Shown: one piece after another, positions 10,479 to 21,469 of the stretch | Position numbering within the stretch: the first letter of the stretch is position 1 | How the letters are laid out: every line of letters begins with the position of its first letter | From: Liopterus haemorrhoidalis | Taxonomy: Eukaryota; Arthropoda; Insecta; Coleoptera; Dytiscidae | Assembly: GCA_963971575.1 (NCBI GenBank) | Contig: OZ020620.1 | Location: forward strand, 39,656,924 to 39,720,923 | Direction: 5' to 3' | Length of the DNA stretch: 64,000 bases | Notes under the pieces: model-generated | What the model was told of the DNA's origin: nothing | The model's input: the letters and a program-made list of their open reading frames with translations, nothing else | The model's database searches: none | Position numbers and translations under genes: made by a program

Positions 10479-11427
10479 CAGGGCCGGCCAGAGGACGGTG
10501 CGACCGCACAAGGCCCCGTGCACTGTGGCGGATCTACATACGGGCTAATAGGGCTTAAGCCCTGGCCCCGAATCCGCAAGGGGCCCCCAACCTCTCGGAC
10601 AGATACTTATTATATTCTATTACTTTGGATTTGGGAGGTGAGGATCTTTTTTTTTTTGCTCTTCACTTAGATTTGGGAGGTGAGGACCTTTTTTTTGCTC
10701 TTCACTTAGATTTGAAAGGTGATAACCTTTTTTTTGCTCTTTACTTAGATTTGGGAGGTGAGGAACTTTTTTTTGCTCTTTTTTTCACATAAAAAATATT
10801 CATCATAAGTGAAGAGCACGTAGGGCCCCTTGGCATTTTTAAGCCCTGGGCCCCCAAAAAGCTAGATCCGCCACTGCCCGTGCGACCCAAGTTTTTGTTT
10901 TATTTATAGAATGACTAAATTGGTTCTTTTCATAGTGGCAGTTTACCTTTATACAAAATATGAAATGATTTGGATTTATTTCTACTAAATATGTATAAAC
11001 AATGCAGCCAGTACCGAAAATCTCTTTGTACATGGTTTATTTCAATGGCTCCAGTCCATCCTAGTCGATTTAATTAAACTTTTTTCTTCATACCGATTAA
11101 ACAGTTTAAAATTATATCAGCATCTCAATAAGACACTTTTGCATACGGTCTAAAACGTTCTATGGACATTTGTGTCGCGTCTTAATTTCAGTACTGTTTT
11201 CAAAGTGGTCGTTATGAAATAAGTATTTATAGATCTTTTTAACTATTTATATTATTTTGTTAAATATTAATTATAATTATTCATTAATAATTAGTAAACT
11301 AATATGTACAAATAATAAGTGCAATATTGCAAAATACAAATGTTTTGAATGAGTTTTTTTTTTTAGAAGAAGAAGGCCCCGCACGAGCATCTTGCACCGG
11401 GCTCCGTTCTTTCTCGGGCCGGCCCTG
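10479..11427 (+). mobile_element. hAT element 2, non-autonomous, 8-bp TSD
   Basis: Starts CAGGGCCGGCCAGAGGACG and ends CTCGGGCCGGCCCTG, flanked by TCTACAAC on both sides (10471-10478 and 11428-11435). Most of it aligns with hAT element 1, but it has lost the transposase fragment and gained a nested MITE near its left end. No coding capacity remains. Confidence 0.92.
10523..10876. mobile_element. hAT-type MITE nested in hAT element 2
   Basis: A 354-bp insertion beginning CTGTGGCGGATCTA (CAGTGGCGG variant) and ending TAGATCCGCCACTG, between CCCGTGCA (10515-10522) and CCCGTGCG (10877-10884). Its core is a minisatellite of about 40-bp units, 'gatttgggaggtgagga' + T-run + 'gctcttcactta', repeated four times. 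The same minisatellite is found inside several otherwise different hAT MITEs in this window. Confidence 0.88.
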
Positions 11428-11435
11428 TCTACAAC

Positions 11436-12571
11436 TGTATAGTTTATCATTAAAAAATTAGTAAATTTAATTTAAAAACACAAAAATTTTTAAACCTCAA
11501 AACCTACGTCATCAAAATGGCTATCAAACAACCAGCTAATTGTGCAAAAATGTTAAAAATATTATTATTTATTGTTTTATATATTCTTATGAATAAAATT
11601 ATAATTATAAATATGGGCTCTGTGAGTAAAATAACCATCGTTGTTGAAAACCAAACATTTTAACTAACTTACTAAATAAAAACTTACAGTGTAAAAATAC
11701 GTTCTTTGGCCACGGGTTAGTAGGCATGCGCATCATTTTTACACAGCTTACAATAGGCGTTTTTACGTTTATTCAATCCACAAGATTGCTTAGATTGATC
11801 TGGTGACGCCACAAGATTAGTCGGATTGCTCGGATTTTCTTAACATTTTCGTAAGCAATATTTGTCGGAAGTTAAGTAGTGACGCGTAGTGACGGTAGCG
11901 CTAACTGCAATTGTCAAATTTTTGTCGCTGACTGCTACCGCATTTTGTTTTATGAATATGAGTATATTACAAATAGTAGATTTCTACCACAAATGGCACT
12001 TATTTCGTATTTGTATGTTTCAACACGTTCCAATTGGCTGTAAGATTCAATTTACCCGCGCTAACCTCCACCACTCGCAATTCATTAATCCCAGCAATCC
12101 TACCACATCATCGGATTGCTTGGAAAAGCTGGGATTGCTTTTCCAAGGATCAATCAGATTAACTAAAAATAAGTGTACACTCCGACTGACTTTACGAACG
12201 GATCGGGAGCACTCGGATCGCTCGGATTAATCGGACTAACTAAACGAAAACGCTTAATATGAACAGCTTTAGAGATTTAGTTGGACACATAACACATTTA
12301 TCATTCCATGGTGGCAGATAAAATATTATTTTACCGATCCACATAAAAAAAAAAATCCGGGCCGCGTTATGATTTGGGTTGAAAAACGCTGATGCAGATA
12401 ATCTATAATTATTCAAATACACCTGCTATATCAATAAAAAGAAGAAATAACTAAAAAGAATAACTAAAACTCAAATTCAAATCTTCAAAACGGAACATAA
12501 ATCGTGAAATCCTTGAGAAATCGTTGTGCACAGGTGCAGGACAACTTTAAAACAATTTAAATAATATTTAC
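11436..12571. other. Intergenic/intronic DNA with GGATTG-rich repeats
   Basis: Lies downstream of the minus-strand exon at 12572-12712. From 11770 to 12235 there are repeated words 'cggattgctcggatt', 'ggattgctt' and 'atcggactaac' in both orientations, suggesting a decayed non-coding element, but I could not fix its ends. The open frame at 11889-12230 overlaps these repeats and shows no domain. Confidence 0.4.
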
Positions 12572-12712
12572 CATTACTGTACATTGTAGCAGTACTTGCA
12601 TAAGAATTCCTTGAACCTCTTAGACTGCCGACATGAATCTGAGACATTTTGAACTCCGGTTCAACACCAACACGAGGCATTGAAACGCCACCACGCCGTT
12701 CGCGGGCATTCA
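12572..12712 (-). CDS. Unrecognised gene, exon C
   Basis: A 141-bp exon between an acceptor AG (12714-12713) and a donor GTAAAT (12571 down). It reads VNARERRGGVSMPRVGVEPE, then FKMSQIHVGSLRGSRNSYAS, then TATMYSN, with split codons at both ends (phase 1-1). Other frames contain stops near the acceptor. The sequence is Ser/Arg-rich, not low-complexity and not like any transposon protein I recognise. It follows the 17801-17830 microexon in frame. The acceptor has a weak pyrimidine tract, which is the least certain point. Function unknown, possibly a cytoplasmic linker. Confidence 0.55.
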
Positions 12713-13129
12713 CTCAACTAAATTATACACTACTCCTACGTCCAGTTTTGTATATATATTTTTTATGCTCAATAATAGAATAACATGAAAAATGACAGTT
12801 TGAGTTAATTAGATTGGAATATCGATTCTTTTAAAATCATAATGCATCTTTTTAAATATTTGCGGTTATCGATTGGGACAGCGTATATAATATCCTTGCC
12901 ACGTGTTACGTCGATGTTTATTTCTTATTTTATTTAACACCAGTGGTGGCTCCTGAGAATTTAATGAAGGGGCAAGCTTAGAAAGAGTATTTGCTTTAAA
13001 TTTTCTCTTTGGGGAATTATTAAGGTGTTAAAAATATAATTACAAGGGTAGGTCAATAAGTCCTTACAAACGCATTATTTTGGGTTGATTTATTTTTTAT
13101 TTATTATTTTTACCGACCACCAACATATA
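12713..13129. other. Intron DNA with a lone hAT-like end
   Basis: Intron between exons B and C of the minus-strand gene. At about 12948 CAGTGGTGGCTCCTGAG looks like the left end of a hAT element, but I found no matching right end. At about 13050 'gggtaggtcaataagtcc' resembles a mariner terminal sequence without a partner. Confidence 0.35.
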
Positions 13130-13470
13130 TAAGGGAGGTATTGTGATCATACCGATTTTGACATTTCGAAATTTCGATAGATCTCCACGAATTGAGGTCC
13201 CTATATAACGTTTTGACTATTTTTAGCATGATGTCGGTCGGATTTTCATGAAACTTCATATTTAAGCCTTTGACATCAATTTCACAAGTTGATCAACTTT
13301 TGGGAAAAATCGGTTGACTAGAAATGGGAGTTTACTCGTGTCGATTTTAAGATTTTTGCGAATATTTGACAACAGAAAAATATATCGAAAAAATTTGTTT
13401 AACAAAAGTTGCTATAAAAGCAATAGCTAACAACTTTTATTTGAGACTTTTTTGATAAAACGAAACAAAA
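13130..13470 (+). mobile_element. Family I element lacking its microsatellite
   Basis: Carries the family I left block up to 'agcatgatgtcggtcgg' and then passes straight to the right block ('attttcatgaaacttc...gttgatcaacttttgg...'). The (TGTC)n core and the 'gtacacgtgcagagcaaattcgg' segment are missing. It starts ACCGACCACCAACATA, the expected left end. It shows that the microsatellite is dispensable or can collapse. Confidence 0.85.
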
Positions 13471-13584
13471 CATTTTTCGATAAAACGATAAAATTTTTGA
13501 AAAATTTGTCTATTATATTTTAGTTTGTATCTTAAACAAAAATAAAATTTATTTTGAACTACTCAATTTTTAATGGGCTCATAT

Positions 13585-14332
13585 TTCATGCACTCAATCC
13601 TGCTTCTTTAAAATACTTAAAGAATCACTTTCATAATGAATTTGTAATTTTTTCTGATTGTAAAAGCGCCGCCCAAAAATTGAGCTGCCCTGAATTTTAG
13701 AAAAAGAATTATTCACTAATTTATGATATTATTAAAGGTCTAAACAATCTCACGATGAGCGGTAAAATTATTAAAATATGCTAGATTAAAGGCCAGATTT
13801 GGAGTTCAACATCGAAGTCGATCTTCTAGTCAAAGAAGCCGCTGTGAATGGCTCCCTGTTAAATATTCCTCTAAACAGTAATGATATTATTTCAATCTTT
13901 AAATATTCCATATACAACCAATGGCAACAAAAATACATAGATTCTTTACAGTTCACACAGTAAGGATCATACTATGGTCAAATTCAACCTCTTCTTCCTA
14001 GAAAGCGTTGGTTTTCTTCTCAACAAAGCATATTTTATATATCCACTTTTATCCGGTTTAGATTTAATCACACCTTCTCTCCATATCATCTGCCTAAAAT
14101 AAATATGGTTTCGTCTCTTTTCTGTCCGTGTGATAATTTGTCTGTCAGCGATTCGAACCATTTATTGTTCGAATGCCCGATTCATTTTCGCAATCGTAAC
14201 TTATTTATACAAAATTTAGTTTTACAAAAGATATCTTTACCTACCAATATTCAGACACTTCTTGCTACTAACTTTCTAGATATTTATAAAATTATTTATA
14301 ACTATATTAAAGCAGAAAATATCAAATTATAA
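13585..14332 (+). pseudogene. LINE RNase H and C-terminal zinc-knuckle remnant
   Basis: Frames recover VIFSDCKSAAQKLSCP (RNase H motif with catalytic Asp), EVDLLVKEAAVNGSLLNIPL (the NExADxLAKEA motif), WQQKYIDSLQF, then STFIRFRFNHTFSPYHLP and FCPCDNLSVSDSNHLLFECP, the C-terminal Cys/His motif of I/jockey-type LINEs. The last part is open to a stop at 14332. Stops and shifts occur upstream (13950 and the RNase H region). A 3' UTR and A-rich end follow to about 14430. It lies in the intron between exons B and C. Confidence 0.75.
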
Positions 14333-14508
14333 ATGTATTTTTAAAAACCTGTAATGTATTTATTTATATCTGGCAAATAGCCAAAGCTGCTAAAGCCAAC
14401 AAATAAAAGGAAAACAAAAAATCCGGATTCAATTTACAAATTTTCATAGTTGGCTTTGAATCACATTATTTTTCTATTTTTCGAAACAATGCAATTTTGA
14501 ATATTGTA

Positions 14509-15810
14509 CAAGGTGTCTCAAAAGAAATTTTATATTTATTTAGCTTACTGCGTGAACGCAACGTATCCGAGGGGCGCGGGGGTTATGCCAATCGGTAGCC
14601 TGGCTCTTGGGAATCCAGTAGCTATGGAGCGTTTCTCGGGAGCAGACCGCGCGTTATGCGTGCGAGAGTTTTACAAAAACGGTGATTCGGCGACTGTAGC
14701 GCGTAGAAAATTCTGCAGTATTCGAGGTTTTCGCCACTTAAATGATGCGCCAAGTATTCCTCTCATTCGACATTGGGTTAAAAAGTTTGAAGAGACTGGT
14801 ACAACGCTGGATAAATCAAAACCCGGGCGACCTAGGTCATCAAGAACGGTAGAAAACGTGGAGAATGTCTGTTCGTGACGACCCGAACCTTTCAATTCGG
14901 AAGCGCGCAAGTGCTTTAAATGTGCATAGATCATCATTACATCGCATTATGCACAAAGACCTAAAGCTGCACCCCTACAAAATTCAATTGGTGCAAGAAT
15001 TAAAGCCCCAAGTTGCCAGTCAGAGGCTTAATTTCGTAAATCAGGTGATTGAGCGATTTTCAACGTTTACCAACATTTTGTTTCGGATGAAGCTCATTTT
15101 CATCTTAATGGCCACGTAAATAAGCAGAACTGCCGCTACTGGAGTGCAACGAATCCGAAACGCAAACATCAGAAACCCCTACATTCGCCTAAAGTGACCG
15201 TATGGGCTGCGATGTCAGCGCGAGGAATTATCGGCCCTTACTTTTTTGAAGACGAAAGGGGGCGTGCAGTTACAGTGAATTCAGAGCGTTATGTGGAGAT
15301 GTTAGACAATTTCTTGGTACCTGAACTGCAAAACTTTCCTGGCTATAACCAAAGAACATGGTTTCAACAGGACGGAGCAACTTCACACACGGCCAATATG
15401 TCTCGGCCACGTGTTCGTGAAATTTCCTCAGGCAAATTGATCTCCCGGAGAGGTGACATAAATTGGCCTCCACGCAGTCCAGATTTAACCCCTATGGACT
15501 TTTTCCTATGGGGTTATCTTAAATCTAAAGTTTACGCCAATAAACCGACTTCACTGGCGCATTTGAAAGAAAATATCCGTCACGAAATGGCAGCCATCCC
15601 TGAGTCCACCTGCCGAGACGTCATAAGTAATTTTACTGTTCGATTAAATGAGTGCCGAGAACGCGAGGGTCTACATTTAGACGATATTATTTTTAAGAAA
15701 TAAATCCCCAAAAAGTGTATTTTAATAATTAATAAACATTTTTTCTATATACGGCTTACTTTTTTTTTTAATCGATCCACTAAATATAAAATTTCTTTTG
15801 AGACACCTTG
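14509..15810 (+). mobile_element. Tc1/mariner-superfamily element, intact ends
   Basis: A 1302-bp element with identical 30-bp terminal inverted repeats beginning CAAGGTGTCTCAAAAG, flanked by TA on both sides (14507-14508 and 15811-15812). It carries one transposase gene broken by two frameshifts. Size, TA duplication and DDE/D motifs place it in the IS630-Tc1-mariner superfamily. It lies within the host intron between exons B and C. Confidence 0.95.
14624..15703 (+). pseudogene. IS630-Tc1-mariner transposase, two frameshifts
   Basis: Starts MERFSGADRALCVREFY and continues through a helix-turn-helix N-terminus (RHWVKKFEETGTTLDKSKPG), a second HTH region (SIRKRASALNVHRSSLHRIM), the first catalytic region VSDEAHFHLNGHVNKQN, then TVWAAMSARGIIGPYFFED, FQQDGATSHTA and PPRSPDLTPMDFFLWGYLKS. 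I count 36 residues between the second catalytic Asp (QQD) and the third (SPD). Frameshifts near 14862 and 15065 compensate each other; otherwise the protein is complete to the stop at 15703, about 355-360 aa. Confidence 0.92.
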
Positions 15811-15812
15811 TA

Positions 15813-16680
15813 TATAAGTTTTTGGGCTCGATGTATGACAATTCTAAGATCAAAACCTTAAAAAAAAAAAACATCGAAAAGGGGGGCCCATATTAGGACT
15901 TTCTCCTCTATAACAAACTAACATTTTTCTATTAAAAGTTTGACATCCTCTGACCTACAATACTCAAATGACATATACATCTTTCGCAATACATTGTTTA
16001 ACTGGCACGCTATAGTTTAATTTATTAATGGAGGACATTTCCATAATATACTCTATAAGTATCATTACAACCATTACAGACCTAAATATGGGCTGACCTT
16101 TCATACAGACATTAAATTTTATAAAATAAAATTTTATAAATAATTCATTCTTATAGTTTTGTTACAAATTGTTCAATATACGCAGTTGATTTTGTTTAAA
16201 ATTTGTTTTCTACAAGTCAATAATGTTAACTTCTTTATATGGTAAATAAAAACAAACAATAAAGAAATATGCTTTTTATGCAGATGAATATGTTTTTAAA
16301 TAATATTTAATAAAAAAGGAGTTTACAAAAATTTACATTTCTCTTTGCGTAATTTTCCTCAGAATAAAATCTTTTGATATTGACATCTTAAAAAATAATA
16401 ACCCTCTGGCATATCTTTTCATTTCTTTGAATAAATATTCCTTGACTTTTTCAAATAAATAACTTCATGTTAATATTATATAAGTTTATTTCTTTTTATC
16501 TTTTATTTCCTACAAATCTGGAGAATACTGGGTTTAGATCCATAGTGCCCTGATGATTTATTATAAAAAAAAAAACATTTTCTTCGTGCTAGACAGAAAA
16601 ATTCAGGAAATTTAAAAATGTATTTCATTGAAATAACTCGTTTATTTGATCGTCAATTGTTTTTCAAACTAGGGAAAGAT
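15813..16680. other. AT-rich intron DNA, nothing recognised
   Basis: Simple AT-rich sequence with no open frame of note, no terminal inverted repeats and no similarity I can see to other parts of the window. Confidence 0.5.
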
Positions 16681-17775
16681 GGGGTAATGCAGCGCACCTC
16701 TAGATACAGTTACTAGATACTGTGCAAGTATCTAGTTACTGTATCTAGGTACATTTTAAAATATGTATCTGTATCTGTATCTAGATATTTAAAGCAGTAT
16801 CTAAGTATCTGTATTTCAGGTACTTTTTTCAGATACTTTCCTATTTTGTCTTTTTCAAGGTCTTTTTACAAAATATGTCCTTACGATTTTTCAAGTTGGT
16901 AATACATTTAGCATCATTCATATATTTGAATTTTAAGTTTAAATTAACCAATCAGCGACCAATAAACTCTTTCTTGCTTGGTGGGAGTAAAAACATGCTT
17001 CACTCTGAATGAATTTTTTTAAATTTTTTATTTAAAAACAAAAGGAAAAAAATAAAAGGATGTTTTCCAAAATTTAATTAATTATATATAGAACTTGTAT
17101 TTTATCATAATTCTCAAACTTATAATTTATTTATTTATTTAATTTATTTTTATCTATAAAATTTTAATAAAGTGAAATTGTATTTCCAGCTCTAAATAAA
17201 TTTAAAAAAATAATAAATAAAAAAAAATTTTAATAATTTTATTAACAACGGTTAAGTAAAACAACCATTAAGTAATTATCTAATCTAAGAATAAAAATTA
17301 ATTTTATAAATGTGAATTAAATAAAGAAAAATATAATAAATAAAATTGTTGTTTTATTTTTGTCATCCTAAATACTCATTTAATAATCAGTAATTTATTA
17401 GGGAACAAAAATCCGCTGAAATTGGAATAAAAAAGTGATTTTTTTAAAGATTACATAGGTATATAGTTAGTTAATATTACTGACACACAGCTTCAAAGGC
17501 TATTTGTGTTTATTTTAAGAGTAATAATAGTGCATAACTTATTTTTTATTGTGAACACATATATTCCTTGCTCTAGTTATTTTTTTTTGTGGTGTTTTCA
17601 TTTTTCCGAAAGTATCTTAAAAGTATCTTGAAGTATCTAGATACATTGCAAAAAAAATGTATCTGTATCTAGATACTTTTTAAAATTTGTATCTGTACCT
17701 GCATCTAGATACATTTTTCCTCAAGTATATGTATCTGTATCTAGCTATATTTTCAAATGTATCTATTACAACACT
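16681..17775. repeat. Element bounded by GTATCTAGATAC-type repeats
   Basis: Two blocks (16700-16840 and 17610-17765) are dense in 'gtatctgtatctagata'-like words and flank about 770 bp of AT-rich DNA. The right edge, inverted, reads CAGTGTTGTAATAGATAC and the left edge reads CAGCGCACCTCTAGATAC. CAGnG ends suggest a hAT-like element, but the 8-bp flanks do not match, so one end may be eroded. The right edge lies only about 25 bp from the 30-bp microexon at 17801-17830. Confidence 0.5.
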
Positions 17776-17800
17776 GCCTATATAATACGTAATAACTTAC

Positions 17801-17830
17801 CATTTCCATCCACCATATTAGCTTGTGATG
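17801..17830 (-). CDS. Unrecognised gene, exon B (30-bp microexon)
   Basis: Minus strand: a strong acceptor ('ttttttggtttcag', AG at 17832-17831), 30 exonic bases, then a consensus donor GTAAGT (17800 down). With one base carried from exon A it encodes ASQANMVDGN and passes one base to exon C (phase 1-1). It can therefore be included or skipped without changing frame, as is usual for regulated microexons. Both splice sites are better than average. Its smallness makes chance occurrence possible, but phase agreement with both neighbouring exons supports it. Confidence 0.6.
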
Positions 17831-18754
17831 CTGAAACCAAAAAAGAACAATTAGGTCACATTTAAATCTTGAACAGTGTTTGCAAGATATAACTTTGAAT
17901 AACGGCAGATAGAAAAATAAAAAAGCACTCGCTATAAATATATATTTGCATTATTAGTTCGAAAAGAAACGAATCAAATCTCGAATTTTGTCATACAGTA
18001 CTTTAGAGACAGACAGATGTCTGCGATTCATGTCTATGCATTCATGAGTGGAACGGCTGACTGAGCCGTATCAGTAAACTGGCCGATTAAAACTGACTCC
18101 TTCTTCTTCTTCTTTGGGCACTATCAGTCAGGTTGACTTTTGGCACGCACATAAGCCCTCCATCTCGATCAATTCATTGTCAATAGAACTAACTCACCAA
18201 ATTTAAACGAACTGTCTCCGGTTCACGGCATAGATTCAGGGATTCGGTTGGACGTTTGCGGTGTTGTGAGCTGTGACCAGATTGTCCAGAACCAAGTTAT
18301 GTCCAGATCATGTTGAAGTCTCTTAAAAACATGGTTTTTAGTTGTTAGGGTAGGTCAAGCCCATGAGCCCCACTAGATGCACGCCTACATGCAACCACCT
18401 TTGCACTTATGATTTGTCCAACAAATTCTCACTTTATTTTTATCCAGTTCGACAAAACAGTGGCAAATAACACTACCTTTTCAGGAAGCCATTGTACTAC
18501 TTAATTAAAATTTGCCTATAATGATAATTCAACCTACTTAAAACTAAAGTGAATTGTTAATTTTATTATTAACCCAACATTTGAAAAATAACCCCAACAA
18601 GAAGTTAGATAATTCACGTTTTTTGGAATCATTTATTTATTTATTATTATTATTTTTTGTTAAGTAAAGACAGTGAGGGAGATAGCGAGCGTCAGTGTTT
18701 GTTAACAAGCCATAAATTACGTCTTGAATTCATAAAATGCAAATTCAGACAGTA
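17831..18754. other. Intron DNA between exons A and B, left part
   Basis: No gene. A short pyrimidine repeat, (CTT)n, lies at 18099-18115. The words 'tgagccgtatcagtaaac' (about 18060) and 'gtttactgagccggctt' (about 19212) are near-inverse, which may mark ends of an old element spanning the MITE at 18755. I could not confirm it. Confidence 0.35.
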
Positions 18755-19113
18755 CCCAGCAAACATTCAACTAACGGCCAAATGCCGGCAAACTGCTTTT
18801 ATGCTGGTAAATTACTAGCACCAAAAGTAAGTGCAACGCCAGTATTAATAATGTACTTCACATTTTTATTTCGCATTCCGCCTATACGAAGTACTTTACC
18901 AGCATTTTATAAGCACTCTTCACTCATACTTTTTACTTAAAACCATCAGAAATAAATCTTGCAGCTAATGCGATTATTTTGCACTTTACCGTTGCTGGGC
19001 CGGCAACTGATACATCAATGGGCCAGTAACGGCCACGGGGACACCGGGGTACTGGCCCATTACTTTCAATGCCGGGGCGTATGTGCTTTACCAGTATAAA
19101 AATGTTTGCTGGG
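18755..19113. mobile_element. CCCAGCAAACATT-ended MITE, TA target
   Basis: A 359-bp element beginning CCCAGCAAACATT and ending AATGTTTGCTGGG, flanked by TA on both sides (18753-18754 and 19114-19115). The core is rich in GGCCGGCA- and GGGCCAGTA-type palindromes. The open frame 18737-18940 spans the left end and is spurious. Confidence 0.82.
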
Positions 19114-19218
19114 TAGGAAACATTCCATGTGCATATTGGTAACTAACAATCGTATTGGAATATAGGTGAAGGAACTTACTGACGTTCTAAGCAGCTGATT
19201 CTCGAGGACCTGTTTACT

Positions 19219-19260
19219 GAGCCGGCTTAGTATTTTGAACAAAATCCACTAAGCCGGTTC
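19219..19260. repeat. Perfect-looking 40-bp hairpin
   Basis: GAGCCGGCTTAGTATTTTG is followed after a 2-4 base loop by the near-inverse CAAAATCCACTAAGCCGG. A stem of about 17-18 bp with an almost absent loop lies 25 bp from the hAT MITE insertion at 19288. Confidence 0.7.
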
Positions 19261-19287
19261 CACGAACTGCGCCGTAATGCCCATCTG

Positions 19288-19543
19288 TAGGGTGACCAGA
19301 TTTTAGTGAACGGTAACCGGGACACAGGAGAAAAAAAAAGGTCCTCACTTCCCAAAACTAAGTCAAGAGCTAAAAAAAGGTCCTCACCTACCAAAACTAA
19401 GTGAAGAGCATATATTTTCTTACAAATGCAGGATTATGTAAAAACCGGGAAATTCGACCGTCCCGAAAACATTTTTCGGGACACCGGGACAATTAACCTA
19501 AAACCGGGACAATCCCGGAAAACCGGGACGGATGGTCATCCTA
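19288..19543. mobile_element. TAGGGTGACCA-type hAT MITE, 8-bp TSD
   Basis: A 256-bp element with ends TAGGGTGACCA and TGGTCATCCTA, flanked by CCCATCTG on both sides (19280-19287 and 19544-19551). The interior has 'accgggac' words near both ends, and two units, here in the reverse sense, of the 'aggtgaggacc...gctcttcact' minisatellite shared with the CAGTGGCG-type MITEs. The perfect TSD supports recent movement. Confidence 0.9.
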
Positions 19544-19551
19544 CCCATCTG

Positions 19552-20440
19552 TAATATAGGCGAGAGATATAAAGACGACAGACGACAAACAGACAAAGAT
19601 ATAACAGCTAGACGGACAACAGAGCTACAGACAGCAGACAGAAAGACATAAAAATAACAGGTGACAGGATTTCTTGTTTATACGTATGAAACTCGAAAAA
19701 CAAAATAAATATTTTCCAATAATTTTATTAAATTGTGTACTGTTTTTTATACCTTTTCAATAGAAAGAGCTAAAAATTTTATAAATAGGCTAAAAATATA
19801 ACTGACATAAACGAAATAATAAATTTGCGCTGTTTATTTATCGCTAACTCGGTAGAGAAATTACAGAATTGTTTGTTAAACAGAAACAATTGAAACAATA
19901 CAGTATCGTTTTATTACAAACTATAAATGAAATACTACTTGGTTGTCTGCCAAGGAATTAAACTAAAATTGGAGTTTGAATAAGATTGTTTATCGAGAAA
20001 TACTTCAACTACAAGAAACGGAACTTAAATATTTCGTACACCAAATAGAGAACATTGCTTTGCGACCGTGGATGTTTCGATTTGGTGTCGATGTTGATGG
20101 TTGACTAGGATTAACCTATGATTTCTTACGTTTCGTGTTGTCGTTGGTTTAAAGACACACAGATGTCGCACTATTCGAAACTCACTAATTTCCTTAGGTG
20201 TAAACTACCTCGAACGTTAAAACAATCTACCAAAGATTACCATAACGCACAGTTAACAGTCAACTAATTTAAAGTGCTCTGAACGCAGCTTTAGTCTTTT
20301 TATGAATTTCATTGAAACGAAGCAAAATTATTTGCATAATTTTGTTGGTGGTCGATCTCTCGTTAGAGTTTTAATAGGTTAATTAAAATTTATTTTACAA
20401 AATACATCCATAAACAGTTTTTCATTGCTAAGTACATTCT
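19552..20440. other. Intron DNA, degenerate GACA tract
   Basis: Between 19560 and 19655 there is a degenerate run of 'agacgacagac', 'acagacaaag' and 'agacggacaac' words, perhaps a decayed (GACA)n core of a microsatellite-bearing element. The rest is AT-rich with nothing recognised. Confidence 0.4.
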
Positions 20441-20444
20441 TTTT

Positions 20445-21368
20445 AGGGTTTTGTAGGTATGACCAAAACACCCTTATACCGTCATTTTGTCGTCTGTCTG
20501 TCTGTCTGTCTATCTGTCTGTCTGTCTGTCTGTTCGGTAAAAATTGTAGCCAAACGGCTAAATCTAGAGAGTTTGGCATGCTTATACAACTCTTTGACCC
20601 GCACATAGGAAAAATACTAAAACATCTAAAAAACATACCCCCCTAAAAATATAAACAAATATGTGCTCATCGAAAAGAAAAATATTTTTTTTAAATTTTG
20701 AGTAGTCTATCAAATGAAAGACCTTAGTGCGTGGATTAACGATCAAATTTTTATGTTTGCAAGATAAATTATTTTGATGCATTTTTGCCAAAATTGTGCA
20801 AAAAAAATTTTGTCCCACACCCTGTAGCCAAAAATATTTGGCTACCGTTATGTCCCAGATGGTTTAAACTAAAAATCTAAAAAAATTCTAAGTAATGTAT
20901 ATTGGTGTGAACCGAAATAGTACAACAGGAATTTTTGATCAGATTATGTTTTCGGAAAATAACGCATTTTTTGTGGTTTTTGGTTCACAAAGTACAAAAG
21001 TTATACCAATGTAAGACACTCACATGCAAGGCGTGCGATAGCGTAATTGGTTAGAGCACTGGTGTCGTAAGCTAAAATGCGTTGGAAACGAAGGGTTTCG
21101 AGTTCGAGTACGGAGTGAATTTTATTTTTTCTGTTTTTTTTTGCATTTTTGTTATGTTGAAATTATTTTGTCAAAATTCTAGTTATATTTTGACAAATGT
21201 TGTATTTAATTTTTAAGAGCGTAAATTTAATAACCAGTCTTATTATATGATTAACAGACGATAAATTATTTTAAAAATATCGTCCATTTTGCCGTGATTA
21301 CTACAAAGTAAAATTTGTCCTACACACTCAGCATACCGCCTTCACTTATTATATACCTGCAAAACCCT
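20445..21368 (+). mobile_element. Family II TIR element with tRNA-like module, copy A
   Basis: Ends AGGGTTTTGTAGGTAT and the inverted ATACCTGCAAAACCCT form a short terminal inverted repeat. Order inside: (TGTC)n (20489-20531), a conserved 'ggtaaaaattgtagccaaac' block, 'gcccacatag'-like text, 'tcgttaatccac' in the opposite sense, a tRNA-like module (21031-21117), then an AT-rich end. Copies B (32877-33755) and C (51436-52442) are inverted relative to this one. No protein coding capacity. Both ends extend slightly into a shared TGTGAATATTCA palindrome beyond the TIR. Confidence 0.85.
21031..21117 (+). other. tRNA-derived module in family II copy A
   Basis: Contains an A-box-like stretch (TAGCGTAATTGGTTAGAGC, with D-loop GG), an anticodon-loop-like TCGTAAG, and a B-box-like GGTTTCGAGTTCGAGTACG. 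A seven-base acceptor start and about 18 extra bases between the anticodon arm and the T arm make it a tRNA relic rather than a functional tRNA gene. The loop would give anticodon CGT, which reads a Thr codon. Similar RNA polymerase III boxes head tRNA-derived SINEs. Confidence 0.65.
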
Positions 21369-21469
21369 GCAATGTGTGAATATTCAGACTTCACATCAAT
21401 TTTTTTGTAAATATATAAAGTAATATTATAATATCTGCCAGAAACATTGTGCCCGAGCTCATTATTTTT

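Noticed and set aside
19219..19260. Rho-independent terminator or microRNA precursor
   Set aside because: Eukaryotic context rules out the former; the stem is only about 18 bp with almost no loop, too short for a microRNA hairpin.
21031..21117. Functional tRNA-Thr(CGT) gene
   Set aside because: Acceptor and T stems pair poorly, extra bases lie between the anticodon and T arms, and the same sequence is dispersed within a repeat element.
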